Below are positions 8,638 to 17,742 of a DNA stretch of 64,000 bases, one piece after another (the first letter of the stretch is position 1; each line of letters opens with the position of its first letter). Source of the DNA: Porticoccus sp041395745 (GTDB taxonomy: Bacteria; Pseudomonadota; Gammaproteobacteria; Pseudomonadales; Porticoccaceae). The stretch is from positions 310,001 through 374,000 of the forward strand of contig JAWKZV010000001.1 of the NCBI GenBank assembly GCA_041395745.1. Direction: 5' to 3'. Below the pieces are notes generated by a model. It was not told the DNA's origin. It saw only the letters and a program-made list of their open reading frames with translations, and made no database searches. The translations under genes and the position numbers were made by a program.

Positions 8638-9555
8638 ATGCAGAAGGTTGTAGACAAGCTGGTATCCGCCGTCGGCACCGTGCTGATCGGCAAGGACGAA
8701 CAGATCAGGCTGGCACTGGCCTGCCTGTTTGCCCGCGGGCACCTGCTGATCGAAGACCTGCCGGGCATGGGCAAGACCACTCTGGCCCACAGTCTGGCTC
8801 AGGTGCTGGGTCTCAGCTACAACCGCATTCAGTTCACCAGTGACCTGCTGCCCGCCGATATCCTGGGCGTTTCCGTCTACGATCGGGAACACAGCCGCTT
8901 CGAATTCCACGCCGGTCCCATCTTCAGCCAGCTATTGCTGGCCGATGAAATCAACCGCACCACCCCGAAAACCCAGAGTGCCCTGCTGGAGGCCATGGCG
9001 GAGGGGCAGGTGACGGTGGAAGGGGAAACCCGCTCCCTGCCGCAACCCTTTTTTGTTATCGCCACCCAGAACCCGGTGACCCAAGCAGGAACCTATCCGT
9101 TGCCTGAATCCCAGCTGGACCGCTTCCTGATGCGTATTGAACTGGGCTACCCCGATCCGGCTTCGGAACGGGAGCTTCTCACTGGTCGTGATCCGCGCGC
9201 CAGCCTGGCAGCGCTCAAGCCATTGCTGACAGCCGAGCAGTTATTGCAGATCCAGCAACACGTCCTGCAGATCAAGGCGGCGGACAGCCTGGTGGATTAT
9301 CTGCAACGGTTGGTGCAGTACACCAGAGATGAGCCATTGTTCCAGTATGGCCTGTCACCGCGGGGTTCCCTGGCCGTATTGCAGTGTGCCCGCGCCTGGG
9401 CACTGATTCAGGGGCGCCGTTACGTGATCCCGGAAGATGTGCAGGCCGTTTTCCCCGCTGTTTCTGCCCACCGCTTGCGCGGTGCGGGAGAATTCGCCGG
9501 CCACGACAGCAGCCTGCTGGTGCAGCGAGTGCTCAATGCCGTGGATGTGCTCTAG
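8638..9555 (+). CDS. MoxR-family AAA+ ATPase
   Basis: Chaperone-like AAA+ ATPase that in characterised systems helps activate or insert cofactors into partner proteins, often with a VWA or DUF58 protein. At 305 aa, Walker A is DLPGMGKTT (K46), Walker B is LLLADEIN (D103, E104), followed by the MoxR sensor region LLEAMAEGQVTVEGE and FVIATQNPVTQAGTYPLPESQLDRF. It heads a three-gene operon with a DUF58 protein and a membrane transglutaminase, an order found widely in proteobacteria. The natural client is unknown. Confidence 0.94.
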   Translation: MQKVVDKLVSAVGTVLIGKDEQIRLALACLFARGHLLIEDLPGMGKTTLAHSLAQVLGLSYNRIQFTSDLLPADILGVSVYDREHSRFEFHAGPIFSQLLLADEINRTTPKTQSALLEAMAEGQVTVEGETRSLPQPFFVIATQNPVTQAGTYPLPESQLDRFLMRIELGYPDPASERELLTGRDPRASLAALKPLLTAEQLLQIQQHVLQIKAADSLVDYLQRLVQYTRDEPLFQYGLSPRGSLAVLQCARAWALIQGRRYVIPEDVQAVFPAVSAHRLRGAGEFAGHDSSLLVQRVLNAVDVL

Positions 9556-9566
9556 TCCATGCCCTG

Positions 9567-10574
9567 ATGCGGGCCAATAGCTTCCCCATGCTGGCGTCGC
9601 TGCAAAGGTTCTATCAACAGCGCTTTGCTACCTGGCTTACCCGGCGCCTGCCGCCTTCCAGTGAAGTCAGCCTGGACCACCGCAGTCTGTTCATCTTCCC
9701 GTCTTCAACCGGTTTTGCCTTCCTGCTGCTGATTGCGCTCTGTTGGCTGGCTGCCACCAACTACGAAAACAATCTGGTGTTTGCTGTCACCTGTCTGCTG
9801 GTGGCCCTGTTTGTTACGGCTATTCTCAACAGCTTTGCCAATCTCTCCGGCCTGAGGGTCAAATGTCTGAAAGTCGCCCCGGGCTTTGCCGGGCAGACCC
9901 TTACCGTGGAGTTGTTGCTGAGCCAGCGCGGGCGCCCCTACCGGGACGGTCTGTGCTGTTCCTTCCCGGGTGGAGAGGCGGTGACCGTTGCCATGCCGGG
10001 ACTGCCGGAATGCCGGGTCAGGTTGACTGTGCCCGCTGGCGCCCGGGGGCTTTATAACCCCGGTCGGTTGCGCATCGAGAGTATCTACCCGGTGGGCTTG
10101 CTGCGGGCCTGGACCCATGTGGACCTGGCCATCAGGGCCCTGGTATATCCCAGGCCGCTGTTTGATGGCAGCCGTCCCTCGTCGGGCTCATCCTCAGGAG
10201 CGGGAATTTTGGAGAGCGGTGAAGGCGGTGATGATTTTCTCGGCCTCAACCGCTATCGCCCCGGCGATTCCCTGAAGCATGTGGCATGGAAGCACTACGC
10301 TCGGGAGCAGGGACTGCACACCAAACATTACGGTGATCTGCTGGATCAGCAGCTATGGCTGGATTGGGATCAGTATCCCGGTCTGGACCGGGAGGCCCGC
10401 CTGTCACGCCTCTGTGGGCAGTTGCTGGGGTTGGCGGAAACCGGCCAGCCCTACGGACTGCGCCTGCCGGGGCTGGTGATTGAGCCCGGCACCGGCGAGG
10501 AGCACAGGCAGCGCCTGCTTCGATCGCTGGCGCTGTTCGATATCGTGACCGATAACGGGGAAGCCGACCGATGA
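9567..10574 (+). CDS. DUF58 domain-containing protein
   Basis: Member of the DUF58 family, usually encoded beside MoxR and a transglutaminase, possibly as the adaptor that presents substrates. The frame is open from 9384 inside moxR, but that part reads as a shadow. ATG 9567 was chosen, 11 bases after the moxR stop (ATG 9588 is an alternative), giving 335 aa. Two membrane helices occupy about residues 45-90 (FAFLLLIALCWLAATNYENN). The C-terminal DUF58 motif is DFLGLNRYRPGDSLKHVAWK followed by LHTKHYGD. The stop overlaps the next start (ATGA). Confidence 0.9.
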   Translation: MRANSFPMLASLQRFYQQRFATWLTRRLPPSSEVSLDHRSLFIFPSSTGFAFLLLIALCWLAATNYENNLVFAVTCLLVALFVTAILNSFANLSGLRVKCLKVAPGFAGQTLTVELLLSQRGRPYRDGLCCSFPGGEAVTVAMPGLPECRVRLTVPAGARGLYNPGRLRIESIYPVGLLRAWTHVDLAIRALVYPRPLFDGSRPSSGSSSGAGILESGEGGDDFLGLNRYRPGDSLKHVAWKHYAREQGLHTKHYGDLLDQQLWLDWDQYPGLDREARLSRLCGQLLGLAETGQPYGLRLPGLVIEPGTGEEHRQRLLRSLALFDIVTDNGEADR

Positions 10575-12580
10575 GTCCGGCCTGGCAAATCAGCCGCCAC
10601 GGGCTGTTCTGGTTGTTGGCCGCTTTTGCCGCCGTTATCGCCCTGCACGCGGATCATTTGCCGCGCTGGGTGCTGAGCGCTGCCGCTGTGGCCATGTTGT
10701 GGCGAATCCAGTGTTACCGGGGCGCCTGGTCAATGCCGGGGCGTTGGCTGAAGGTCGGGTTGCTGGTCGTCTGTCTGGGGGGGCTGCTGCTGGAATACGG
10801 CAAGCCCATCGGGCTGGAACCGATGCTGTCGCTACTGGTGACGGCCTATGTTCTGAAACTGCTGGAAATGGCCCGACGCCGCGATGCCTATCTGGTAGTG
10901 CTGTTGGCGTTCTTTATTGCATCGCTGGGGGCACTGTTCGATCAGTCCATGCTCGGGGCGGGTTACTTGCTGGCCTGTCTGCTGCTGGTGCTGGCTGCGC
11001 TGTTTGGGTTGCACCAGACTGATACCTCGTCGGGACGACTGTTACCCCTGAATGGCGCGTTCAGGCTGCTCTGCCAGTCCCTGCCGCTGATGATCGTGCT
11101 GTTCCTGTTGATGCCCAGAGTGGGTGCGTTGTGGTCAGTGCCTATCCAGAGCCACAAGGCCAAGACCGGGGTCAGCGACAGCATGTCACCGGGAGACTTC
11201 AGCCAGCTCGGCCGCTCCGCGGACCTGGCCTTCCGCGTCAGTTTCGACGGGCCGATCCCGGCCCAGCGGCAGCTGTACTGGCGCGGCCTGGTGCTTTCAG
11301 AATTCGATGGCCGGACCTGGAGTCGTACCCGCCGTACCAGTCTCGATGATGGTGCCTTGTTGCAGTGGTACGGCCAGCCGCCGAGGAGCTGGGACGGCCT
11401 GATCGAGCGCGAGGGACAGGCGTTGCACTATGCCGTGGTGATCGAACCGACCCAGCAGCCCTGGCTCTACGCCCTGGCCACGCCGCTGCCTGCCAGTCAC
11501 GGTGTGGCATTGACCCGGGACTATCGTCTGCTGGCGGACCGGCCGGTCACCGCCAAGCGGCAATATCAGGCTCAGAGCTGGCTGGCACACCGCATTGAGC
11601 CGCTTGAATTGTCGCGTGACAGACGTGCCATAGAATTGCAGCTGCCCGATGACTATAACCCTAGGGCAGTTGAACTCGCCCATCGCTGGCGCCGTCTAGA
11701 GAGCGATGACCGGGCGCTGGTGCAGCGAGTGCTCAAGCTCTACAACCGGGAGTTCATCTATACCCTGCAGCCGCCGCTGTTGGGCAAAGACTCCGTGGAT
11801 GAATTCCTGTTCGACACCCAACGGGGGTTCTGTGAGCACTTTGCCGGCAGCTTCGTCTTTCTGATGCGCGCTGCGGGAATTCCCGCCCGAGTAGTGGCGG
11901 GTTACCAGGGAGGCGAACGTCATCCCGACGGTTATCTGCTGGTGCGCCAGTACGATGCCCATGCCTGGGCCGAGATATGGCTGGAGGGGGAAGGCTGGGT
12001 AGCTATTGATCCCACCGCTCATGTGGCGCCAGAACGCATTGAGGGTGATATCCAATCGGTATTGGGCGACGAGGCGGAGTTTCTGGCGGATTCGCCGGTG
12101 TCGCTGATGCGTTTCCGTCACATCGGCTGGATGAACCGGCTACGGTTGGAGATGGAGGCGCTGAATTACCACTGGGCACTGTGGGTACTGGACTACGATG
12201 CAAAACAGCAATCACTGCTGCGAAGCTTGCTCGGTGACAACTCTCCCTGGCGCATTGCCCTGGCACTGCTGTCCGCTGGCGGAGGCCTGCTATTACTGGT
12301 CGGCCTGTGGAACCTGTGGCCGGCGGGAAAGACTGATATCGACCAACTCGACAGGCAGTTCCTGGCACTGTGCCGCAAGCTCGAGAAGCGGGGAGTGCGC
12401 AGGCATCCGGGAGAGGGTGCCAGAGCCTTTGCCGAGCGCAGTTCGGCTCTTTGCCCGGAGTTGGCAGAGCAGATAACCGCTTTCAGTCTGGCCTATGAGC
12501 AGATGCGCTACGGGGAGCTGGAACCCCGACCGCAGTTGCTGGCCGGGGCGTTGAAGAAGTTGCGAATCAGGGGCCGCTGA
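10571..12580 (+). CDS. TgpA-like membrane transglutaminase
   Basis: Large membrane protein with a periplasmic transglutaminase fold, of the TgpA type described in Pseudomonas. At 669 aa, about six N-terminal helices (residues 10-180) are followed by the extracytoplasmic domain. The catalytic triad can be placed: C421 (RGFCEHFAGSF), H464 (YDAHAWAEIW) and D480 (AIDPTAHVAPERI). A last helix near residue 560 (IALALLSAGGGLLLLVGLW) precedes a DUF4129-like cytoplasmic tail. The start overlaps the DUF58 stop by 4 bases. Its stop codon abuts, with no base between, the stop codon of the convergent GST gene. The substrate is unknown. Confidence 0.92.
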   Translation: MSPAWQISRHGLFWLLAAFAAVIALHADHLPRWVLSAAAVAMLWRIQCYRGAWSMPGRWLKVGLLVVCLGGLLLEYGKPIGLEPMLSLLVTAYVLKLLEMARRRDAYLVVLLAFFIASLGALFDQSMLGAGYLLACLLLVLAALFGLHQTDTSSGRLLPLNGAFRLLCQSLPLMIVLFLLMPRVGALWSVPIQSHKAKTGVSDSMSPGDFSQLGRSADLAFRVSFDGPIPAQRQLYWRGLVLSEFDGRTWSRTRRTSLDDGALLQWYGQPPRSWDGLIEREGQALHYAVVIEPTQQPWLYALATPLPASHGVALTRDYRLLADRPVTAKRQYQAQSWLAHRIEPLELSRDRRAIELQLPDDYNPRAVELAHRWRRLESDDRALVQRVLKLYNREFIYTLQPPLLGKDSVDEFLFDTQRGFCEHFAGSFVFLMRAAGIPARVVAGYQGGERHPDGYLLVRQYDAHAWAEIWLEGEGWVAIDPTAHVAPERIEGDIQSVLGDEAEFLADSPVSLMRFRHIGWMNRLRLEMEALNYHWALWVLDYDAKQQSLLRSLLGDNSPWRIALALLSAGGGLLLLVGLWNLWPAGKTDIDQLDRQFLALCRKLEKRGVRRHPGEGARAFAERSSALCPELAEQITAFSLAYEQMRYGELEPRPQLLAGALKKLRIRGR

Positions 12581-13255
12581 CTATTTGGTCAGCATGTTTC
12601 GTGCACCTTTCACGAAGCCCTTGGCTTTGTCATTCTGCTCATAGTCGGCAGCCGGGGTGTTGATACCCTTCTGGAACGCCGGGCGTTGGCCAAGGCGGTC
12701 GATCCAGTCGGCCAGGTGGGGGAACGGTTCGATGTCGACTCCGGACCAGTTGTGGATTCGCACCCAGGCCCAGTTGGCGATGTCGGCGATACTCAGCTCG
12801 TCGGTGAGATATTCGCGCCCTTCCAGGTGGGTATTCATGACCCCGAACAGGCGTTTCACTTCGTTCTGGTAGCGGTCGATGGCCGGTTGGTAAGTGTCTT
12901 CCCAATAGCGGTACCAGACATTGGCCTGGCCCATCATCGGACCGATGCCGCCCATCTGGAACATCAGCCACTGAATGGCGCGGGAGCGCTCCTTAGGGTC
13001 TTTGGGCAGCAACTGGCCGGTTTTTTCCGCCAGGTAAATCAGGATGGCGCCGGATTCGAACACCACGAAATCGTCGTTGGCCCGGTCTACAATGGTGGGA
13101 ATGCGGCCATTGGGATTGAGCTTCAGGTACCAGGGTTGTTTCTGCTCGTTGTCGCTCAGGCTCAGCCGGTGCATCTCGTAGGGCAGTTCCAGCTCCTCGA
13201 GCGCGATGCTGATCTTGTGTCCATTGGGTGTGGCGGCAGTGTAGAGATCGATCAC
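12581..13255 (-). CDS. Glutathione S-transferase family protein (YfcG/YghU-like)
   Basis: Thioredoxin-fold N-terminal domain plus an all-helical C-terminal domain, 224 aa. The N-terminal TAATPNGHKISIALEELELPYE matches the Nu-class/YfcG group, which bind two glutathiones and act as disulfide reductases rather than classic conjugating transferases. NPNGRIPTIVD carries the cis-proline and ESGAILIYLAEKTG the gamma-glutamyl binding motif. It is transcribed away from msrA and converges on the transglutaminase gene with zero intergenic space. A role in redox defence is inferred from family and from neighbouring MsrA. Confidence 0.9.
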   Translation of the reverse strand: MIDLYTAATPNGHKISIALEELELPYEMHRLSLSDNEQKQPWYLKLNPNGRIPTIVDRANDDFVVFESGAILIYLAEKTGQLLPKDPKERSRAIQWLMFQMGGIGPMMGQANVWYRYWEDTYQPAIDRYQNEVKRLFGVMNTHLEGREYLTDELSIADIANWAWVRIHNWSGVDIEPFPHLADWIDRLGQRPAFQKGINTPAADYEQNDKAKGFVKGARNMLTK

Positions 13256-13346
13256 GAAACATTTCCTCCCGGTTCAGGTCAACACAGGGTAGGGACATGA
13301 TTTGTGATTGGCAAGTGGAATGTACGGTCAAGAATAGGAGCGCACT

Positions 13347-13982
13347 ATGTTTGGCTATGGCTATAAAACCACCATGATTCCACGGGAACTGGCTTTGCCG
13401 GGAAGGGCAGAGGCCATGCCGGTCAGCAATCGACACCAGGTCAACGGCCATCCGCTGAAGCCGCCTTTCCCCGAGGGAATGAAACAGCTGGTGGTGGGCA
13501 TGGGTTGTTTTTGGGGGGCCGAACGGCGCTTCTGGACACAACCCGGCGTGTACACCACTGCGGCAGGTTACGCTGGTGGCTACACGGAAAACCCTTCCTA
13601 TGACGAAGTTTGCAGCGGGCTTACCGGGCACACGGAAGTCGTGCTGGTGGTGTTTGATCCCCGCCAGATCGGAATAGCGGATTTGTTGAAAGTGTTCTGG
13701 GAATCCCACGATCCCACTCAGGGCATGCGCCAGGGCAATGACATCGGCACCCAGTACCGCTCAGCCGTCTATTGCAGCGATGAAGCCCAGCTTTCAGATG
13801 TAGAATCAACTAGAAAATACTTTAATAGTGAGTTGATTAATAAAGGATTTAATCCTGTCACAACAGAGATAAAACTGCTGGCTCAGTTCTACTATGCGGA
13901 GGACTACCACCAGCAGTACCTGGCAAAAAATCCCAATGGTTACTGCAGTCTGCGCGGTATCGGCGTCAGCTGTGACCTTTAA
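13347..13982 (+). CDS. msrA: Peptide methionine sulfoxide reductase A
   Basis: Reduces the S-epimer of methionine sulfoxide in proteins. At 211 aa it is the longer, E. coli-like type with an N-terminal extension of about 45 residues. The active site is MGCFWGAERRFW with nucleophile C54. The rest of the domain shows YAGGYTENPSYDEVCSGLTGHTE and GTQYRSAVY. A C-terminal CSLRGIGVSCDL supplies two likely recycling cysteines. An AGGAG ribosome site lies 7 bases before ATG 13347. It is divergent from the GST gene. Confidence 0.96.
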   Translation: MFGYGYKTTMIPRELALPGRAEAMPVSNRHQVNGHPLKPPFPEGMKQLVVGMGCFWGAERRFWTQPGVYTTAAGYAGGYTENPSYDEVCSGLTGHTEVVLVVFDPRQIGIADLLKVFWESHDPTQGMRQGNDIGTQYRSAVYCSDEAQLSDVESTRKYFNSELINKGFNPVTTEIKLLAQFYYAEDYHQQYLAKNPNGYCSLRGIGVSCDL

Positions 13983-13997
13983 TCAGGTCGGTACAGG

Positions 13998-14027
13998 CCA
14001 CCCTCTGCCACGGTTGGCAGTGGGTGG
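13998..14027. terminator. Stem-loop between convergent msrA and ferritin-like gene
   Basis: Arms 13998-14010 and 14015-14027 pair almost perfectly (CCACCC, CTGCCA against TGGCAG, GGGTGG), around a 4-base loop. It lies 16 bases past the msrA stop and 46 bases past the end of the opposing gene. There is no U-run directly after the stem; TTTT comes 7 bases later on the + strand. A bidirectional or weak terminator is the likeliest role. Confidence 0.5.
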
Positions 14028-14072
14028 ACGTCGAGTTTTACGGTGTGATGCCGCTGCCAGCAGCGACTTCGA

Positions 14073-14522
14073 TCAACCTTTGAAGGCTTCAATTTCACCC
14101 GGTTTGCGCAACATTTTGTTGACCTCGGCCTGGTGCATTTCTTCGGCCGAAATCATGCGGCGGGCGTATTCCTCCAGCATTACGGAATTGTCTTTCACCA
14201 GTTCCAGCAGGTCGTAATAAAGGGTCTTGGCCTTACCTTCGTGTTCCAGTGATTCCCGCAGAATATCGCCGATATCGTGCTTGTGGGTCTCTAGCAACGG
14301 GCCGATGCCAAGGGAGGGATGGCCTCCCAGGGCGGTGATCAGTTCACCGGCTTCCTGAGCATGGGTGAGGCTGTTGTTGGCTTCGGAACGGAGCCAGCTG
14401 ACAATGGGAATTCGACCGTAACCGAACACCATCAGCGCGTAGTGGGTGTAGCGCACCACTCCGGCCAGCTCAAACTCCATGATCCTGTTGATCAGCTCGA
14501 CTATTTTTTCCTGATGTTTCAT
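14073..14522 (-). CDS. Ferritin-like / bacterioferritin-family protein
   Basis: A 149-aa four-helix-bundle protein of the ferritin-like superfamily. It has E/H pairs spaced as expected for a di-iron site: FELAGVVRYTHYALM in helix 1, NNSLTHAQEAGELI in helix 2, ESLEHEGKAKTLYYDLL and RRMISAEEMHQAEVNKML in helices 3 and 4. It is close to bacterioferritin in length and helix order, but whether it binds haem or forms a 24-mer shell cannot be told. Iron storage or detoxification is inferred. It stands alone, with no adjacent bfd or fur box recognised. Confidence 0.85.
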   Translation of the reverse strand: MKHQEKIVELINRIMEFELAGVVRYTHYALMVFGYGRIPIVSWLRSEANNSLTHAQEAGELITALGGHPSLGIGPLLETHKHDIGDILRESLEHEGKAKTLYYDLLELVKDNSVMLEEYARRMISAEEMHQAEVNKMLRKPGEIEAFKG

Positions 14523-14612
14523 GACATACCCTCCGCGTCACACTCGCCCTCATAGGGGGAGTGGTTTTATTTCAGAATAGACGAGGGGCCGAAAGCGGGC
14601 CAATAACGAACG

Positions 14613-15347
14613 TCAGGAAGACAGTGCTTCAACCAGCATCAGCACCCCGCAGATGGGCATCAGCGTCAGGGTGTAGAGGCGGAAACGGTCGGCATTGATG
14701 CTGACCAGATGGCGGTGCGCCAGCCAGGCACCGATTGCTCCGCCCAGACCAATCACCAGCCCGTAACCGGCTATCTCCAGAGTCATGACGCCGAAGCCGG
14801 TATAGGCGAGCAACTTGGTCAGTTGCAGCACCAGGGAGTTGACGGCCTTGGTGGCCACCAGCTGTTCCTTCTCCAGCCCGTAGTTGAGCATGAACGGATT
14901 CTGTACCGGTCCGGTGCCGCCCACCAGTGCCGAAAGAAAGGCGATGGCCACGCCGAGGGGGAAGAACCAGCTGCGGCGCATGGGAAATGAGCGTTTTGAT
15001 TTGTTAAAGCGATACTGGAATACGGTTGAGATCAGGAAGCTGCCGAGCACCAGTTGAATCCAGAACAGTGGAAACTGGCTGAAGGTCCAGGCGCCAAGCA
15101 GGGCGCCACACAGGCTGCCGGGCAGCAGCCAGCGGCATACCTGCCAGTCCACCGCGTGGCGGAACAGCCAGACCCGGGACGGGTTGGCCACAAAGGCGCC
15201 GACACTGATGGCCGGGGCCACCACTTGCGGACCCAGCAGCCAGGTCACCACGGGAATCATCAGCATCGCCGCGCCCCCGGCGGCAACGGTGCTGATAAAC
15301 CAGGCGCCGGTTCCGGCGGCCAGCAGCGCCAGCAGAATCAGTGTCAT
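14613..15347 (-). CDS. TauE/SafE family membrane transporter
   Basis: Predicted exporter of small sulfur-containing anions such as sulfite or sulfoacetate. At 244 aa it has seven to eight hydrophobic helices and the family repeat (GTGAWFISTVAAGGAAMLMIP near the N-terminus, LVGGTGPVQNPFML in the second half). Its start overlaps the stop of the upstream sulfurtransferase gene by one base (TGATG), so the two are translationally coupled. That coupling supports a role in disposing of sulfur oxyanions. The precise substrate is not determinable. Confidence 0.9.
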   Translation of the reverse strand: MTLILLALLAAGTGAWFISTVAAGGAAMLMIPVVTWLLGPQVVAPAISVGAFVANPSRVWLFRHAVDWQVCRWLLPGSLCGALLGAWTFSQFPLFWIQLVLGSFLISTVFQYRFNKSKRSFPMRRSWFFPLGVAIAFLSALVGGTGPVQNPFMLNYGLEKEQLVATKAVNSLVLQLTKLLAYTGFGVMTLEIAGYGLVIGLGGAIGAWLAHRHLVSINADRFRLYTLTLMPICGVLMLVEALSS

Positions 15348-16183
15348 CAGGGGGCGTCACCGGTGCCGATGGGATTTTCCGGATAGCTGCACCAATCGCT
15401 CCAGCTGCCGCTGTAGAGACGGGCGTCGGTTCTGCCGATCATGGCCAGGGACAGCAGGTCCACACAGGCGGTGACGCCGGAACCGCAGTACACCACCGGT
15501 TGCTGCAGGTCCCCAAGGGCCTGCCATTGCTGGCGCTGTTGCTCGGTGGCAATAAAACAGCCCTGGGCATCGGTAAGTCCCACCCAGGGCAGGTTCAGCG
15601 CCCCGGGAATGTGCCCGGCCACCGGGTCGATGGGTTCCTGTTCGCCGCGGTAGCGCGGCGGTTCGCGGGCGTCGATCAGCGCCAGTGCCGAAGTTGGCTG
15701 CTTTAACAGCGCCAGCTCGACCACCATATCCGGATGTGGGCTAGCCCGGAAATTGCCCTGCGCGACCTGCGGTATGTCGGTTTCCAGAAGGCCGCCGATG
15801 GCCAGCCAGCCCTTGATGCCGCCGTCGAGCACCTGCACCCGGTCGTGGCCGAAATAGCGCAGCAGCCACCACAGCCGCGCCGCACCGGCCATGCGGTTGT
15901 CGTCGTAGGCGATCACCAGGGTGTCTTCGCTGACGCCGCAGCGCTGCATGGTGGCACTGAAACTGTCCGGATCGGGCAGCGGGTGACGACCGCCGTGGAC
16001 AGCCTTGGGGCCGGACAGATCCTTTTCCATATCCAGGTGAAAGGCGCCGGGGAGATGCCCCTGTGAGTACTGTTGTTGTCCTAGGGAGAAATCCGCCAGG
16101 GAAAAGCGGCAATCGAAGATGACCCGGTTGGCACTGTCCGAGTCGCGCAGTTGTTGCGGAGTGATAAGCGGTGATTCCAACAT
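15347..16183 (-). CDS. sseA: 3-mercaptopyruvate / thiosulfate sulfurtransferase
   Basis: Two-domain rhodanese, 278 aa from ATG 16183; the frame extends further upstream, but that part is not protein-like. The N-terminal inactive domain is followed by an active domain with the nucleophile C233 in VVYCGSGVTACVDLL. The CGSGVTA loop is the signature of 3-mercaptopyruvate sulfurtransferases, whereas thiosulfate enzymes usually have CRKGVTA. YDDNRMAGAARLWWLLR is typical of domain 1. Coupled by one base to the TauE exporter. The symbol is by family resemblance. Confidence 0.87.
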   Translation of the reverse strand: MLESPLITPQQLRDSDSANRVIFDCRFSLADFSLGQQQYSQGHLPGAFHLDMEKDLSGPKAVHGGRHPLPDPDSFSATMQRCGVSEDTLVIAYDDNRMAGAARLWWLLRYFGHDRVQVLDGGIKGWLAIGGLLETDIPQVAQGNFRASPHPDMVVELALLKQPTSALALIDAREPPRYRGEQEPIDPVAGHIPGALNLPWVGLTDAQGCFIATEQQRQQWQALGDLQQPVVYCGSGVTACVDLLSLAMIGRTDARLYSGSWSDWCSYPENPIGTGDAP

Positions 16184-16328
16184 GACTTTTCTGGCCCGGT
16201 ATCCGTTACAGGAGCTGGGACTATAGCAGCGCGGCGGGCGGCGTTGGATAGCTTTGGGCGGGTAAATTTGCAAGATGACTGCGGCATCAATACCCTTGTA
16301 AGGCCTGTTTACTGTAAACGGATTTGTC

Positions 16329-17624
16329 ATGCTGACACTGATTGTTCCGATCTGCGCCTTGTTAACGGGTATCGGCCTGCTGTTGCTGGGTACCGGCCTG
16401 CTCAATACCCTGCTGGCATTGCGCGGGGGGATGGAGGGCTACACCGACAGCGTGATGGGCATCATCATGTCCGGCTATTTCATCGGCTTTATCGTCGGCA
16501 CCTTCCTGGCACTGCCGCTGATCAAGCGCATTGGCCATATCAGGGCTTTTGCCTTCTGCGCCGCGTTCACATCCTGTTTTGCTCTGTTGCACGTGGTCTA
16601 TATCAATCCCGTCAGCTGGTTTCTGCTGCGGGTGGCGACGGGAACCACCCTGGTCATTCTCTATACCGTGATCGAGAGCTGGCTCAACGGCCAGACCGCC
16701 TCCAGCCAGCGGGGTAAGGTGTTTGCGGTCTACATGATCGTCAACCTGGTGGCTCTGGCGGCCACCCAGCAGTTCCTGCGCCTGGCGGGAGCGGATTCGT
16801 TCCTGCTGTTTGCCCTGGCGGCTATTTTTATCAGTACCAGCGTCGCTTCGGTCACCTGGACCCGCATGGTCCAGCCGGAAGTCAATGATGTCACGCGCAT
16901 GAAACTGGCGGCCATCTGGAAGGTGGCGCCTGTCGCCGTGGCCGGCGCGCTGTTTTCCGGCCTGGCCATGGGCGCGTTCTGGGGGCTCGGCGCCGTGTTC
17001 GCCAGCCGGGTAGGGCTGGATGCCACCGGCGTCGCCACCTTCATGAGCTTGGCCATTCTCGGCGGTGCTGTTTTCCAGTATCCATTGGGGCGCTATTCCG
17101 ACAGCCAGGACCGGCGCCGGGTTTTACTGCAAGTGAGCGCCGCCGGGGCGCTCGGTGCGCTGCTGCTGGCGGCGCTCTCGTTTGCCGGGGGATGGCTGTT
17201 GCTGGCTGGCGTCATTTACGGGGGGCTGGCGTTCGCCATCTACCCGGTGGCGGTGGCCCATCTGGTGGATCATCTCGAACCCGCTCAGATCCTGCCTGGC
17301 GGCAGCACCCTGTTGTTGCTGCACGGCGCCGCTGCGGCAGTCGGCCCGGCGCTGGCGGGTGTTCTGATGGAGCTGATCGGCCCCCAGGCACTGCCGCTCT
17401 ATTTCCTGTTGATGCAGATGGGGCTGGCCCTGTTCACCGCCCGTAAACTGACAGTAAAAGTGGTCGACGAGGCGGAAAACCCCTCCCATTTCGTGGCCAT
17501 GGTGCGGACCACGCCGACGGCCTTGGAAATGCACCCGGAAGAACCTATAGAGGAAGAAAAGCTGTTGCAAGAGGAAGAAAGGCTGTCTCAAGAGGAAGAA
17601 GGGCTGTCGCAGCCAGACTCTTAA
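16329..17624 (+). CDS. MFS transporter (YcaD-like)
   Basis: A 431-aa major facilitator with 12 predicted helices. Cues are LRGGMEGYTDSVMGIIMSGYFIGFIVGT (helices 1-2), the motif-A region KRIGHIRAFAF and YPLGRYSDSQDRRRVL in the second half. It resembles YcaD-type transporters of unknown substrate. The last 25 residues are unusual: three 7-residue repeats EEEKLLQ, EEERLSQ, EEEGLSQ, encoded by a 21-bp tandem repeat, giving a very acidic cytoplasmic tail. It is divergent from the sulfurtransferase gene, with 145 bases between starts. Confidence 0.87.
   Translation: MLTLIVPICALLTGIGLLLLGTGLLNTLLALRGGMEGYTDSVMGIIMSGYFIGFIVGTFLALPLIKRIGHIRAFAFCAAFTSCFALLHVVYINPVSWFLLRVATGTTLVILYTVIESWLNGQTASSQRGKVFAVYMIVNLVALAATQQFLRLAGADSFLLFALAAIFISTSVASVTWTRMVQPEVNDVTRMKLAAIWKVAPVAVAGALFSGLAMGAFWGLGAVFASRVGLDATGVATFMSLAILGGAVFQYPLGRYSDSQDRRRVLLQVSAAGALGALLLAALSFAGGWLLLAGVIYGGLAFAIYPVAVAHLVDHLEPAQILPGGSTLLLLHGAAAAVGPALAGVLMELIGPQALPLYFLLMQMGLALFTARKLTVKVVDEAENPSHFVAMVRTTPTALEMHPEEPIEEEKLLQEEERLSQEEEGLSQPDS
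17550..17612 (+). repeat. Three-copy 21-bp tandem repeat in MFS 3' end
   Basis: Three consecutive 21-bp units beginning GAGGAAGAA and ending in CAA or CAG encode EEEKLLQ, EEERLSQ and EEEGLSQ, then PDS and stop. The copies differ at a few positions. The period is a multiple of three, so copy-number change would keep the frame. Confidence 0.9.
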
Positions 17625-17742
17625 GATGTGCCGCTAAGGTGTGCTTTTAATGTATACATCTGCCCAAGGGGCGTCTCTGTCGGCTTGCCGATTCCTTGCG
17701 GGCCAAGTTGGAGAAACCGGTTATAACCGATAGGACAAAGCC

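Noticed and set aside
17718..17729. 12-bp palindrome CGGTTATAACCG between convergent MFS and DUF6488 genes
   Set aside because: Downstream of both genes, single copy, no plausible target; could be chance.
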